64,000 nt of DNA from Saposhnikovia divaricata (GCA_036435485.1 CM071598.1:43600501-43664500); one strand, 5' to 3'; counted from the stretch's first letter, positions 9,970 through 22,700 are shown. Numbers and translations: made by a program. Notes: a model not told the origin generated them from the letters alone.

Positions 9970-11050
9970 GGGTCCTACTCCAATAGAAACAAAATAAAAA
10001 TAGAAACTAGAAACCAATTCATTATTCTTTCTCTGACTCACGCGCTTTCCACCTAACCCCATAACATTCTGTTTCAAGTTTCAACATATACATCTCGCAC
10101 ATATACATCCCCCATCATCATCATCATCATCATCAACCACCATTGATTCCAGCCACCACCTTCAACCACCATTGATTCCAACCACCACCTTCAACCACCA
10201 TTAATTCCGGCCACCACCTCCAATCACCATTAATTTCGACGCCTTTTTGTTTACCACTCTTTGATCTATATTTCTCTACTTCATAAGTTCGATTTTCACC
10301 AGCCGACTCCCAAAACAATCATCACCTTTCATAAAACTAATCAGATTTGAATTTAAGCATATTATGAACATAAATTACAAGATATACGTGAAATCACTAA
10401 TTTGTATTGCAGAAATCACTAACTAGTATGGTAGAAATCACTAATTTATACAGCTAAAATCACTGATACCGTACCTACCCCAGCCCCACTTTCACTTGCC
10501 ATCACCACCACCACCTGCCATCGCTGCAATCGACCACCACACCACCTGTCAACGCCACCACCACCTGCCATCGCTACCATCGACCACCACCACCATGATT
10601 GTTCAGATACATACACACATACATCGTTACATACACACAAATACACAAATTCAGATCTGAAAGTCATCATCGGAATGTTCAGAATCAGTAGATGAAGATA
10701 AGATTACGATCTGAAGTTAAAAATCACTAAATTATATTTGTAGTTGCATAATTAATGATCGGGAAGAAGTAAATCCGCAATCGGAATCGAAAATTGGTGG
10801 TAGAATCGGAGCCCCTGCGGGGCCAGTGGTCGGAAAAGAAGATGGCGGTGGTGGGTGGAGGTGGTGGTGCGTCGGTGGGGGGGGTGGGGTGGGGTGGGGA
10901 TGTCATATTGGGGGTGGGTGATGTATAGGAGTGGAGATAGTAAATATGATTTGGAGATAGTAAAATATGGTGTGGAGATAGTAAAGTAGGGTGTGTAGAT
11001 AATGGTTTCTAGTTTCTATTTTAAAAGTGGTTTCTATTTGACCACTAGCC
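9970..11050 (+). mobile_element. Long group B element with cargo, B-long
   Basis: Same termini as B1 (GGGTCCTACTCCAATAGAAAC at the left; GTTTCTATTTGACCACTAGCC at the right), but the interior is about 1 kb of other sequence. It contains a 30-bp tandem repeat around CAACCACCATTGATTCC (about 10135-10235), a second CCACCACCTGCCATCGC duplication (about 10500-10600), a cluster of GAAATCACTAA words (10384-10460), a GC box GCCCCTGCGGGGCC at 10811-10824, and a GGTGG tract. It has no credible ORF. The cargo resembles promoter or 5'-coding sequence of a host gene, or it may be the body of a parent element. Confidence 0.6.
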
Positions 11051-11064
11051 TATATATATATATA

Positions 11065-11388
11065 GGCCTTTGCTCCATCAGAACACTCTTATATAACAAA
11101 CAACAAAGAACACCTTAGATCTATTAGATCCCTTGGCCCCGCCAGGGCACCCAATACAAAAAGTTGTTATTTTTTTACCCTCTATCAAGTCTGCAAAAAA
11201 AAATTGAAAATTACTATTCACTGATGACGTCATCAATGAACAGTAAATTTTCAATTTTTTTTCTGGTTTGCTAGAGGATAAAAAAATAACTTTTTGTATT
11301 AGGTGCTATGACGGAACTCTTAAATTATATTAGATATGAGGTGTTCTTTATTGTTTGTTATATAAGGTGTTTGCTATGGAGTGCAACT
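11065..11388 (+). mobile_element. Group A foldback MITE, copy A2
   Basis: Starts GGCCTTTGCTCCATCAGAAC and ends TATGGAGTGCAACT, with TA repeats at the left and a CT then TA repeat at the right. A shortened GC box GGCCCCGCCAGGGC lies at 11135-11148. The central TGATGACGTCATCA palindrome and the GAGTTCCGTCATAGCACC-type right arm (seen inverted) are as in A1. Confidence 0.8.
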
Positions 11389-11411
11389 CTCTCTCTATAT
11401 ATATATATATA

Positions 11412-11773
11412 GGCCTTTGCTCCATACAGAACACTCTTATATAACAAACAACAAAGAACACCTTAGATCTATTAGATCCTTTGGCCCCGCCAGGGGCACC
11501 CAATACAAAAAGTTATTATTTTTTTACCCTCTATCAAGTCTGCAAAAAAAACAAAAAATAAAAATAAAAATTACTGTTCACGTGATGACGTCATCATGAC
11601 GTCATCACGTGAACAGTAAATTTTCAAAAAAATTTTTTTTTTTGTTGGATGGATGGAGCCTAAAAAAATAAGAACTTTTTGTATTGGGTGGCCCCGCCAG
11701 GGGCAATGGATCTATGAGATATGAGGTGTTCTTTATTGTTTGTTATATATGGTGTTTGCTATGGAGTGCAACT
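11412..11773 (+). mobile_element. Group A foldback MITE, copy A3, with two GC boxes
   Basis: Termini as in A2. The GC box occurs in the left arm (11483-11497), as usual, and again in the right arm (11690-11704). The right-arm box keeps the plus-strand sense GGCCCCGCCAGGGGC instead of being inverted. The central region is CACGTGATGACGTCATC. The right arm reads GTTGGATGGATGGAGCC, a group B/C-like inner arm, so this copy looks like a chimera. Confidence 0.75.
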
Positions 11774-11786
11774 CTATATATATATA

Positions 11787-12313
11787 TAGGCAAGTGCTCA
11801 AATACAAACCACTTTTAAAATACAAACCTACAAACCAATATTAAATTAATTATATTTCATTTATTCTAAGGTTCCCGCCAATGGTACCTTCACAAAAAAT
11901 GCTTAAAATAATTGGCTCTATCCAAAAAAAAAAAAAAAACTTGCCGTGGAAATGCGAAGCATTTAAGACAGTAAACGGATGAGTTAGGTAGTCATGAGGG
12001 CCGAAGGCTCTCGACACACCCGTCAATCGTCTATTGCCTTTACCATTGATTGTCATTCCTTACAACTTTAGAATGATAAAGGCGCGAAGCGCCGTACAAG
12101 AAGATGCGAATCACCGTTAACCAGTGAAATCCACTGCCACGTCATCACGTGAACAGTGAATTTTTTTTTTTTTTTTGTTGGATAGAGCCAATTATTTTAA
12201 GCATTTTTTGTATTGGGGTATCCCTAGTTTGGTCATTAGATTAGTTTGAAATATTAGATTATGCTTGGTTTGTAGGTTTGTATTTTAAGGAGGTTTGTAT
12301 TGGAGTAGCCCCC
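11787..12313. mobile_element. Group C (TA)n-flanked foldback MITE, copy C1, with an insert
   Basis: The ends carry the word ACAAACC (GGCAAGTGCTCAAATACAAA at the left; GGTTTGTATTGGAGTAGCC at the right). The inner arms TTATTTTAAGCATTTTTTG and GCTTAAAATAATTGGCTC pair. The left arm is interrupted at about 11938-12130 by foreign sequence rich in small GAA-loop hairpins. The GC-box positions are degenerate (TTCCCGCCAATGGTACC; GGGTATCCCTAGTTTGG). Confidence 0.65.
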
Positions 12314-12323
12314 TATATATATA

Positions 12324-13268
12324 GAGGGCTACTCCAATACAAACTAAATTAAACTACAAACCTACAAACCAGACCAAGCCCAAATAAAGTCTTACAACAG
12401 GTCAAGCCCAAAAACAAAAAAGACCTTACTGACAACTTAAAATCTGAAAGCGTACAAAAATATACATACAATACATACATCCTGTTTGCACAGCCATCTC
12501 CCAAACCCACTTTCTCCTTTTTTTTCACTAGTTCTCAACAGTAAAATCACCACTGATCTGTTCAAATTGAAGCTCGTCGTTCATTGTTCATCATCAATCG
12601 AAGCTTGTCGTCGTTGATGACTATTGTCCATCATTGATTTGTTCATCAAAGTACTGTTGTTCTTAATATTAAATTATATGAAGAAATCACTAAATCATAT
12701 TACAGAAATCAACCGTTTATATTACATAAATCACTAATTTATACGCTGAAAATCACTTACTATTACCAGTTCAGTAAAAAATCTAAACTTATAATACATC
12801 GCGATTTAATGATGAAAATGGTGCCCCTGCGGGGCCATAGGTCAGAATGGAAGAGGAGATTGATTAGGAATCTCGTCGGAGGCAGATCTTTAAAAATCGA
12901 GCTCGTCGGAAAATTTGAACTCACCGGAGAAGATGACCGGAACTGTAGTGGTGGTGTGGTGGCATTTGTGGTGGTGGTGTGATGGGTGGCAACAGTGGCG
13001 ATAGTGGTGTGATGGGTGGCAGTAGTGGCAGTGGTGGTGGGTGGCGGCGGTGGAGGTGGGTGGCGGCGGTGTTGGTGGTGCGGTGGGCAGCGGTAGTGGT
13101 GGGGTTGCTAGTGGAGATAGCAGTGGAGTGGGGTGGGGGTGGGTTTTATTTTTATAATTTTGGTTTTTTATATTTTTAAAGCTAAATATAAAAATAGTGA
13201 TTATGTTTGTATAAAATAGTAATGGTTTGTAGTTCTCATTTTAAGAGTGGTTTGTATTTGATCATTTG

Positions 13269-13270
<2 letters not shown>
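12324..13270. mobile_element. Long group C element with cargo, C-long
   Basis: The termini match C1 (GGGCTACTCCAATACAAAC; TTTGTATTTGATCATTTGCC). The interior is non-MITE sequence: a CATCATCAATCGAAGC-type segment, three or four AAATCACTAA words (12680-12765) like those in B-long, a GC box GCCCCTGCGGGGCC at 12823-12836, then GGTGG-rich low-complexity DNA. An open frame at 12979-13179 is only this low-complexity tract. The right end runs into a 40-bp TA repeat. Confidence 0.6.
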
Positions 13271-13311
<41 letters not shown>

Positions 13312-13717
13312 CCCTCGGCACTTTCAGTCAGCTTTTATCAAACTTTTCCTTAACATTTTAACCACTCCTGAGAGGTATCACCACTCGCAATACAAATTGT
13401 AGAAGCTATATAAATCGCAATTTCGTTCTTTACTTTTATTTTAGCTTTATTTTTTATGATACTCACTAGTCAATAAACTTATACCATAAAATGGAACTAG
13501 GAAATAACACTTCACAACTCACACTCTCACAGTGATAAAAGTTGTGGCTCAAAACTATTTACAGTGTTTCGACATTCTACAATGCTTTTGCCACAAAAGA
13601 CCAACCTATACAAGATATCAAAGAATGAAGAAATAAAAGGGAAATACAGACCTAAACCAATATACAGATACGAACAAAAAGATATACATAATTGAATATG
13701 AAACACACAGAAAGAAT
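13271..13717. other. TA repeat and 3' flank of the LRR gene
   Basis: A TA microsatellite (about 13271-13309) is followed by AT-rich non-coding DNA that probably contains the 3' UTR of the minus-strand gene ending at 13718. No clear polyadenylation signal could be singled out. Confidence 0.35.
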
Positions 13718-16700
13718 TTACATTTTATATTCTACAACTAAAGGAGACGATGTTGCTGAATCATGAAGGGCCTTGAATAATGACAAAAATTTGAATAGAC
13801 TTTCTTCTGAGAACCATCTTAGCTTCCATGTCAGAGGAACTGGCGGAGAGTGTGTAGTCTCCACCTCATCAGCTGTGTTGTCGAGGCATAGCTTTGACAT
13901 GACCTTTCTTAGCTTCCATGTCAGAGGAACTGGCGGAGAGTGTGTAGTCTCCACTTCATCAGCTGTGTTGTTGAGGCACAGCTTTGACATGGCCTTCTTA
14001 ACGGTCAATGTTATGCACAAATTTTCTTTGGTCTCTATGACCTGAAAATAGAGATTGATAAAAATTATCCACATGGAATATAATTAAAATTTGATCTGAC
14101 GCAAAAACACAATCCCGACAAGTGGGACTTTTGCTGCGAAACAAGGTTACATTGTGAATACATGATGGTAGCGATAATAAATACTCCGCTCAAGTTTTTA
14201 ACTTTAGAAAGGCAATCAACCAGATCATTGCAACAGACATAAGTGTAGAGCGTGTACCTTATAAAGATGAAAAAAAGACATAAACAGGTCATCGAGGGAG
14301 GAAGGCAATTGTTTTTACCAAAACTAGTAATAACGAGCTTAACAAGTTTTTTTAACACCATAGATATTGAGAAGTGTGGAATTGGTATTAGGTTTGAAAA
14401 AGATTGTGAAGGAGGTCACCATTTCCTATTTGCAAGAAGAATCACCTAACTTCTACACAAATACCCAACTTTCAATAATCCGAAAAATCTCTACCTACCC
14501 AGCTGGATATCTGTGTTACCCATACCATATAATTTAGAGTTACAGAAACATCTAAGTAACTACTTTGAGCAGTCGCCCAACATTAAGAGTTGGTTTTATC
14601 CCCAGCTGAGTAGATACAATCATACAATTATATTTTAACTTATGGAAAGATAATGTTAAAACACCACCAGAATAGATAAACCCTTAACATTTTTTCTCAC
14701 ATATACAGATTACAGTGTACTTAAAATGCTCAAGATTCAAGAAAGCCCAAGACACACATACCAACTTCTGCACATCAACAATGGAGCAGCAAGAATCAAG
14801 TGAGAAGTATGAAGAGTGCGGTGAAATCTCAATTAACGATCCAAACTGCAAAAAGTCTTCCATGCAAAGAAGTAAATGTCTTTCCAGGACAAAGAACGAT
14901 CTTGAGAGCCACGAGTCCTCTGCATAACATGGAGATATTCAATACTGCTAACTAGAAACATGAAAAACATAATTCTCAATGACAACGAACTTAAGTTACA
15001 GAAAGCAAATCAAGCTAATTACATAATACATCAAAGCTGCAATAGCACCCTCTCCATAAATATGTTTAATTTCTGAACTGCAATAAATATGTAATGCATC
15101 GAAGAAATTGCCTCTCAAAACAGATGGAGATCTTAAAATCATCCAGCACAATAAGAAGAAACATTTAATGTACTGCTGAAAAGCATGAAAATCTTCTTTC
15201 TTAAGCAAAAAGAACGAAGTGTAAGCTAGTTTCAGGACTGATACAAGTAAATAATAAACATTACATGAGACATCTCATATCCTAAAGTATATATTCAAAA
15301 TGGCAATGCCTTTGTTTTGTTCAACTAGTATGTATTCTTCACTTGCATATTTCTTTCCTGCAGACATATGGAGTCAACAGATTCAGTTTCAGTAATATGC
15401 CAATACGACCAGTGTATATCAAAACCCATTTCCTGTTGTGTATATGATTATCATGATATGTAAAAAAAAACACTATTAAAATTCAACATTAACCTCATGC
15501 TCATTATGATGCTTGATCTTACAGTTCTTTTGTAATTTCGTACTCGTAATTGCTACTAGTGAACATATTTCTTTTGCAACATGTCATGATCATAGTACAC
15601 AGAAGAAAAGGGCAGACTTTAGAAATTCTCATACCTTTAACGGTACACCGCCAATGGAGAACCATCGAGAACTGAAAGATGCTCATATTGGAACTTCCAA
15701 TAATACTCCTGGAAAATAAATCTACTTGAACCTGCTCCAAACTGCCATAATCCAAAACTTTAATATACCATCAGAGCAGAAAACAACACATAACTAGCTA
15801 TAATGACATTTAATTGAAAATATAATCTACACATAAATACTACAAGGCATTGGCACAGGGACATGAATACAAAACAAAAGCACGACCTATATGATGTGGC
15901 ACCAGAAATTCACATTTTGCTGCAGAGAGGATTACATAAATTTAGGACATCAATCTCAATATACTTTCCAAATAAATACAGCATTACTAAACAAAAGAAT
16001 TCAATTACCATAATGGCATAATCATACATGTTAAGAGCCAGGGATCTTTACAAAGACAGCCTCTCCACTCTTAAAAGTATATGTAAGGTCTGCAGCACCT
16101 TATCCTCCCTACGACACATAAGGCATGCATGGTTTGGTTTATACATGTCAACATCAGTCAAAGTTACCAAAAATGCAAGTTAATGGTCTAAGTTTAGCAG
16201 GAAGAGCTTAAAACATTTGTCACATATTGCATCCAAAGTAATGTAGTCATTTATCATTAATAAAATAATTTATGAAATAATTTATCTTTAATAAAATAAT
16301 AACGTAATGTATATTAAAATAATTTGTTATTAAATGAAATAAAAATTTATCATTAAAAATTTTTAATTTATGAATATACTTAAATTCAAGTATTAAAATT
16401 CAAAATTATGATAAATATCGAAAATTTTATCGCCATATTCATAAAATTTATATAAATTTGAGGCGGCGAAATCAATATATTATAATATTTTAACATTAAA
16501 AATATGTTTTTTTAAATTTTTTTTCATAAATTTTAATACTAAATTCATGATTATACTGGGTTTTGGGGTGGCGGCCGCCCCTGCCTGCCACCCCTTCTCT
16601 CCGTCCCTGCTGGTACCACTATTTGTCAGCAATTCAAATTCTAAGGGCGGGGGTGGACGAAACAAAGTGCAATACATAATTGTTGAGTATTTGTCCTACA

Positions 16701-19700
16701 AATTTGTCTGACTACGAGTCCAAGAACACCCGTAACAGCGATACTTGGTCATCGCAAAGTGCTCATGCACAGTATAGAAATTTATATGACCTACCAACAA
16801 TTTTGAAAGCTTAGTTAAAGCAGACTTGATGGATCACCTTCTTAAGATTAAGCGGTCCTTTGTGGCATATGGATCAAGGATATCTAATATGCGGAATAGC
16901 TGCCTTGATTTTTCCAGACTCCTGGTAAGAAATTGATAGGTCCCATTCTTCACAAAGCATACCCTAGCATATCGATAATAGAATTGATGCACCTTTAGAA
17001 AAATTGAAAACCTTGCTAATTTGCTAAACTTGGAAATATATATATACATTTCATTACCTTACAATCTGAAGTCCTAAGCCAACTAAAACCTCCTTAACAT
17101 CCCCAATTTTATGGCAACCTATCAAGCTTAAGGTAGTCTCTGCAACATGCCAAAAGAAAGGGAAAAAAAATGAATGTTAGCAATTGCCAGAAAATCAGGC
17201 ATAATATACGAACATATAGTTTTTACAAAAGAAAACAGTAAAACATTCATACCGTAACAAATCTAACCTGACCCATCATATTCATTGCTGATGAGTAGCA
17301 TATAAAGCTTTTGTTCACTACTCCGCAACACAACTAGTTCACTGTATGTAGAAAAGAATGAAAGTAAGAAGGGCTTCATATATAGTTTAGCAGACTAATA
17401 GTTAGTGATCTCAAGAAAGTACTTTGATAAAATATGAAAGAGCAGAAGATAGAAGACATTCCAGGTAAATGTATTATCAAAATCTCTAATTTTATTCAAC
17501 TGATAAGAAAAAAGGCATGAAGCTACATGACTCGAAACCTAATTTTTTTTTAAAAACATATATCCACTCATTCACAACTACACAGTCCTGCATATAATGA
17601 GTAGTATTGACATCACAACATGTTCCAGATTGTCACGAAAGCTCCGTAGCATAGAAATTAGCCGAGAAACTTTAATCCACAAGATTAAATTATTATCCAT
17701 TACAAATTAAAGCTGCAATTACTCAAAAGTAATTTTGGCCCCCTCAATTTTTTTCTGCAATTTGCACTGGCCAGAATATCGAGAAAACTAATAAAAACTG
17801 GAAAAAATCAGAAGACCGCAAGCCTGTGCAGGAGGCGTAACTAGATCTGTTTCAGGATCGCCATTAGAAGTTCAGAAGACTAAATTGTTTTAACCTAATT
17901 CTGTACTTAAAAGTCAAATACCAGGAGGGTTTTGACCACTTTTCAGATTGGTCAAATCTTCCCCCCCCCCCCCCCTTCCCAGTGGGTTTTCCTTGTCATC
18001 CATGGTAAACCTGTGTTCTTTTCCTGTGATTTCTTGTGTTTCTCATAGCTTCAGTACAATGGTAACTGAAAAAATATACAAAGGGATACTACAATATAAG
18101 GTTGAAACAGTGTGTAACATGTAGTAATTGTTTTCTAGCTTTTTCCTAAAGAATACGTCCTTTAATGCTTCAAACAGGGGAAAAGTAAAAATTGGATTTT
18201 GAAAGTTGAAATAAGGAGATTAGGTAAACTATACAACTGTGAACTTAAGACCTCAAACCACCACCAATCCTAAGCTTATGCACATAGCATTGCACATTGG
18301 AAATTAAACAAAAAAGTATGTCACCTACTGGATGAAACCACGATTGGAAGGCATAGCCTCAGGGAGAAAGATGACAATAAGCAACACGGGACTTGCCAAA
18401 CTAAGTCTAACAAAGACTTGAGTATAACGAGACTAAATCCAAGAAGTTCTATGAATAGGATTATGCAAGGAAACATGCTGAATTTGAAATCGTAAGATAC
18501 AAAATATAGTTCTAAGCTTGGACGATATCATAACACTGATAGAATAAGTTTATTTATAGGGACAAAATGAGATTTGCGCTAATAAGCTACCTAAACATCC
18601 ATCATTACATGTCAGTAGATCATAATGCATATTAGTTACGGACACCTAATTCTTCTTTCAATAATATGACAAAGAATACAGCTAAAATTACCTTTCTTTG
18701 CAATCACCATTAGCGCCAATAAGAGAATTGCAGCGCATATATTGTCCACAAGTTTCTTGGACTAAAGAATCAGCAACATTTGAATTGAAATGATTCACAA
18801 TAAAATCATCTGATCCCAGATATCCCAATTCCATTTCTGATAGTATATTTCCACTGTCTTTGGAATGTGATGCTACGCCTGCATTTTCACAGGTATGTAT
18901 CTCGCTGTCAAGGGAGATTGGTCTCTTTGCCATGTCTACCACATTATCCCTTGAAGCCTCTAGAGTGACGGGCAACCTATCCAATAGTACCCCCGCATCA
19001 TCCATATCATCTGTATCTGTCAGTGAAACCACTCTTCTCCTTGATATCCTTTTACAATTTTCATTCTGCCGACAATTGCCCTCCTGTTGTACACAACAAA
19101 CTGTATCATGTAATAGTTCAAAAGAGTTTGGATCCCTCTCTTCAGCAATACCAGAAATCCGTCTAGCGTCTGAGTCCACTGCATAATTTCCATTCTGTTT
19201 TAGTTCTGAAACATCAAATCTTTTGTTATAAGAAGTGTCACCAGAATAATTTACAGAAGAGTTGTGATCATCCAAACTTATGTCTGAAGGCTCGTCGATG
19301 CATGATGCATCAACATGAGGTGTATATACTCGAAATTCAGCAGAATCATCATCACTATAGCTTGTATTACTATCAGTAGATGCAGTTGAATAGGACTCTG
19401 CTGATAGCTGAAAAAGTTCTTCCTCTAAGTTTTGACGACGATGCAAAATATCCTCCTGATAATGAGGAGGTGAACTCAGGCCAGCTGTTGAGGATTGCGA
19501 TTCCATGATTTCATCAATAGCAGCCAAATGTCTGACAGTTCTACTCATCCTCACCCTGTTATCTTCTTGGACAGCACAAGAAACAAGGTAAGAGCTTTCA
19601 TCCTTTACGGGCTGAGCACCTTCTGTACAAGACGATTCCATATGCCCTGGTTGAGAATCATTCCCTTCAACAAGAGAAATGCCCTCTACATCAGCATGCC

Positions 19701-22700
19701 TCGTGGACAATGTTGTAGTTACATCACCAATTGGATCAAAGTACTGTTGGCCACTAAAGCCAGGATCAGACTCCAGAGTATACACACTACTCTTAATAGA
19801 AGAAGCTTGAGCAGAGTCAGGCGAATATTTTGAGGACTTGCCTAGTTGGTGATATCTTGTATTACTTTCTGGACAATTTATCTGATCAGGATCAACTACA
19901 TTGCCGCTATATTGAGCACCATCAACAGAAAATTTTGGATCTTGATTTATCCATTCTTTAAGCTCGTCCAACCAGAGACTGGATCGCTCTCTTTTCATCA
20001 GCTCAATTCTATTTATTAAATTAACTATTTCATCTTTCTCATCCAAATTGTTAGCCACTTTACCTTGAATTTCATTTTCACATTCAACTGACTCCTGATC
20101 AGAACCTGTATATGGACTCTGCACTTCACTTTCAATATTTGCAAGACGAGAAATCTTTTTCTGCAGGGAATCAGAAAAAGATAATGGAAAAGATTCAGGA
20201 AAATACTATGATGCAAATTAATGACTATAGAATACTTCATACAAAAGATATATATACATAAAAATATCTAGCAGGAGCAAAATAATATGCTTCAGCATCA
20301 ACTTACTGGTTTTGTATTGATGGGGACCTCTAATCCAGCATTATCTTTTGCTTTAAAATAAAAACCAAAACTAGCAGGCCTTGTCTGCCTTCTGGCAATG
20401 ATAATATGTCGCTTCCAAAACTCTTCTCTACACATTTTCTTTTCATCCAACTGCATCTATAGATGTCACAAATTTAAAGAAGAGATGTAACCAAATAAGA
20501 TATAGGGCTGTGAAATTTGCATCAATTATCATTGTTATCTCTGCATGTAGTTCAGATTCACAAACATATCTACGAAGTACAGAAATAATTTTCTTATTCG
20601 CAACTTACTTCATCTGGAAGAGGAAAAAAGCTAAATACTTGTGCACGGTACCATCTTGCACAACACAATGGATTTCCTTCTAACCACAGACTTTTCAAAT
20701 GAGCGAGACCAGAAAGAATCTCTAGCTCTGAAAAATTGGAGAGAATGTTGTAGGAGAGATCAAGCCCTTCAAGCGACAGCAGATTTTCAATCCCACGCAA
20801 TGTTGTAAGAGCATTGTTCCTCAGAACAAGTTTAACAACTCGAGAAGAAAGCTGCAAAGACCGTAAAAACAAGTTTAAGGTAATATATGACATTTTAGGT
20901 TAGCTCATTGCAGCAAGAAGATATTTACCATGTCTAATCTTAAGCCTAAAAGATGACCTTAATTTGTGCGTAAGTTGCCCAATACGTGCATGATGCATTA
21001 AAGTGTAACAATTTAATAGCATCTGTCATTTTATGCCAGAGCACAAATAAGTACGAATAAGCTTAACCTAATGTATAACTTGAAGCTCACATGCATGTTT
21101 AATAGATAGAATTCTTTAGATAGATGATCCACTAAAAATTATTGAACATTGACATTTAGCATAAAATCAGTACTGAAAGGGTTTATAATCAGGGAATTAG
21201 TTAATGAGAGGTGTTGCATAAATTAATGTATAGCAGTAACACAAATACAAAAAATTGTAAACTGTAAAATACATCTAGATAGGTACAACCAAAAATAAAA
21301 AAGTGACAACTATACTAAGTCGTAATATGGTATATTCCCAACGCGACATGACATGGTTGCCCCACACTAATTGTAACTATAGTCGTGGCAAATGATATAT
21401 AGCATTTTATTCCACTTAGTTTCTTTTATGTAACTCAATCAAGTGACTATGTCATGCTAAAAGCTAAGACATATAAAAAATATAGACCCACAGCATTTGC
21501 AATGTAATCTGACAAGATCATAAACAGGTGGTTTCACTAATTGACATTTTGGATTCATCAAAACCTACATCATTACACGTTCTTTCTAATATGGATGCAA
21601 ACAATGTGACACATCATGCCAAAAGCTATCACCTATATTACCAGATCTTTAGTATAGCCCATGACATTTAAACGGTTTCCCAAAAAGAAGCTTACTATAA
21701 CAAGATATTGAAATCCAACCACTTTATAAAATAGTGATTCCCTTCTGCTCAAGAGCAAATTCTTTAATCATCTACTCCGGCCATTGACCTAAAGATTGGT
21801 TAGTATGTCGGGCTGTCACTCAAGGATTCAGCACTGGAAGCTCGCCACCATATCAGAATGTCCTAATGACCGACCAGAAGAGCAACTGGACTTGGCCTAG
21901 TCAATTAACTGGTTCATGATTGACCCGTATAATTTATCTAATTGAGACTGCGACAAAAAAGAGAGTAGTGCAGGTGCAAGAAATGAAATTTGGAGCTTAA
22001 TGATTACTTACAAATTCTAGGGAATAGCCCTTCTATCTTTAGTATGCTGTTTTTCTTTATACAAGATTTTATAACTTAACGTAGCTTGTAACTTTTAAAA
22101 AATTTTAGACATGAGACGATGTAATAATTTAACCTTAACATAATTTTGATGGTTTTGTATATATTATATATGTACAAAAATGTTAAGTGTTTGTTTGATC
22201 ATTATGTTTTGTATGACTTAATACACATGAGGTTGTATAGGTACTGATCTATAATGTTAAACTAACTAGTCAGCAAACTTCTGACAAGTGTCTAGTCATT
22301 AATCTTAACCTACAGATATCCACAAATCCTTGCAATTGTTGCCCCCTCCTCATGACCCACATAGTCAGTGAATTTCCATTTCACAGGAGAGACGAACTCG
22401 AGGAATAATTGATGCAAAAAAACTAAGCATATGGTCATCCAGCATATAGACATACAACTGGTAATGAATTGGATAACAAAAAAAAAAAATTAAGTATAGT
22501 GAAAAAAAACTAAGAACAAATGATTATTTATGCGATGGTCTTAAAGGTTTCACTTATATATAGGGGTCAAGTATGAAAAATAACATTTGATTCTTCAAAT
22601 ATGAATATTCCCCTAGAAGATTGTTCCATAAACATTATCCTCTTGACCCTCTGCTAGTTACAGGATAATGAAATAGGTCATTATCCTCTTGACCCTCTGC

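Noticed and set aside
10133..10670. Two minus-strand open frames rich in Gly and Trp
   Set aside because: They come from CCACCA-type tandem repeats in the B-long element and have no conserved features.
12979..13179. Gly/Val/Trp-rich open frame
   Set aside because: It is the GGTGG low-complexity tract of the C-long element; the frame stays open only because the repeat lacks stops.
13773..14045. Plus-strand 90-codon frame with an internal repeat
   Set aside because: It is antisense to the last exon; the repeat is the 90-bp tandem duplication seen from the other strand.
14715..14927. Plus-strand 70-codon frame
   Set aside because: It is antisense to exon 10 of the LRR gene, whose minus-strand reading fits the family and the splice phases.
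18860..19833. Plus-strand open frames of 108 and 112 codons
   Set aside because: They are antisense shadows of the large exon 5 of the LRR gene.
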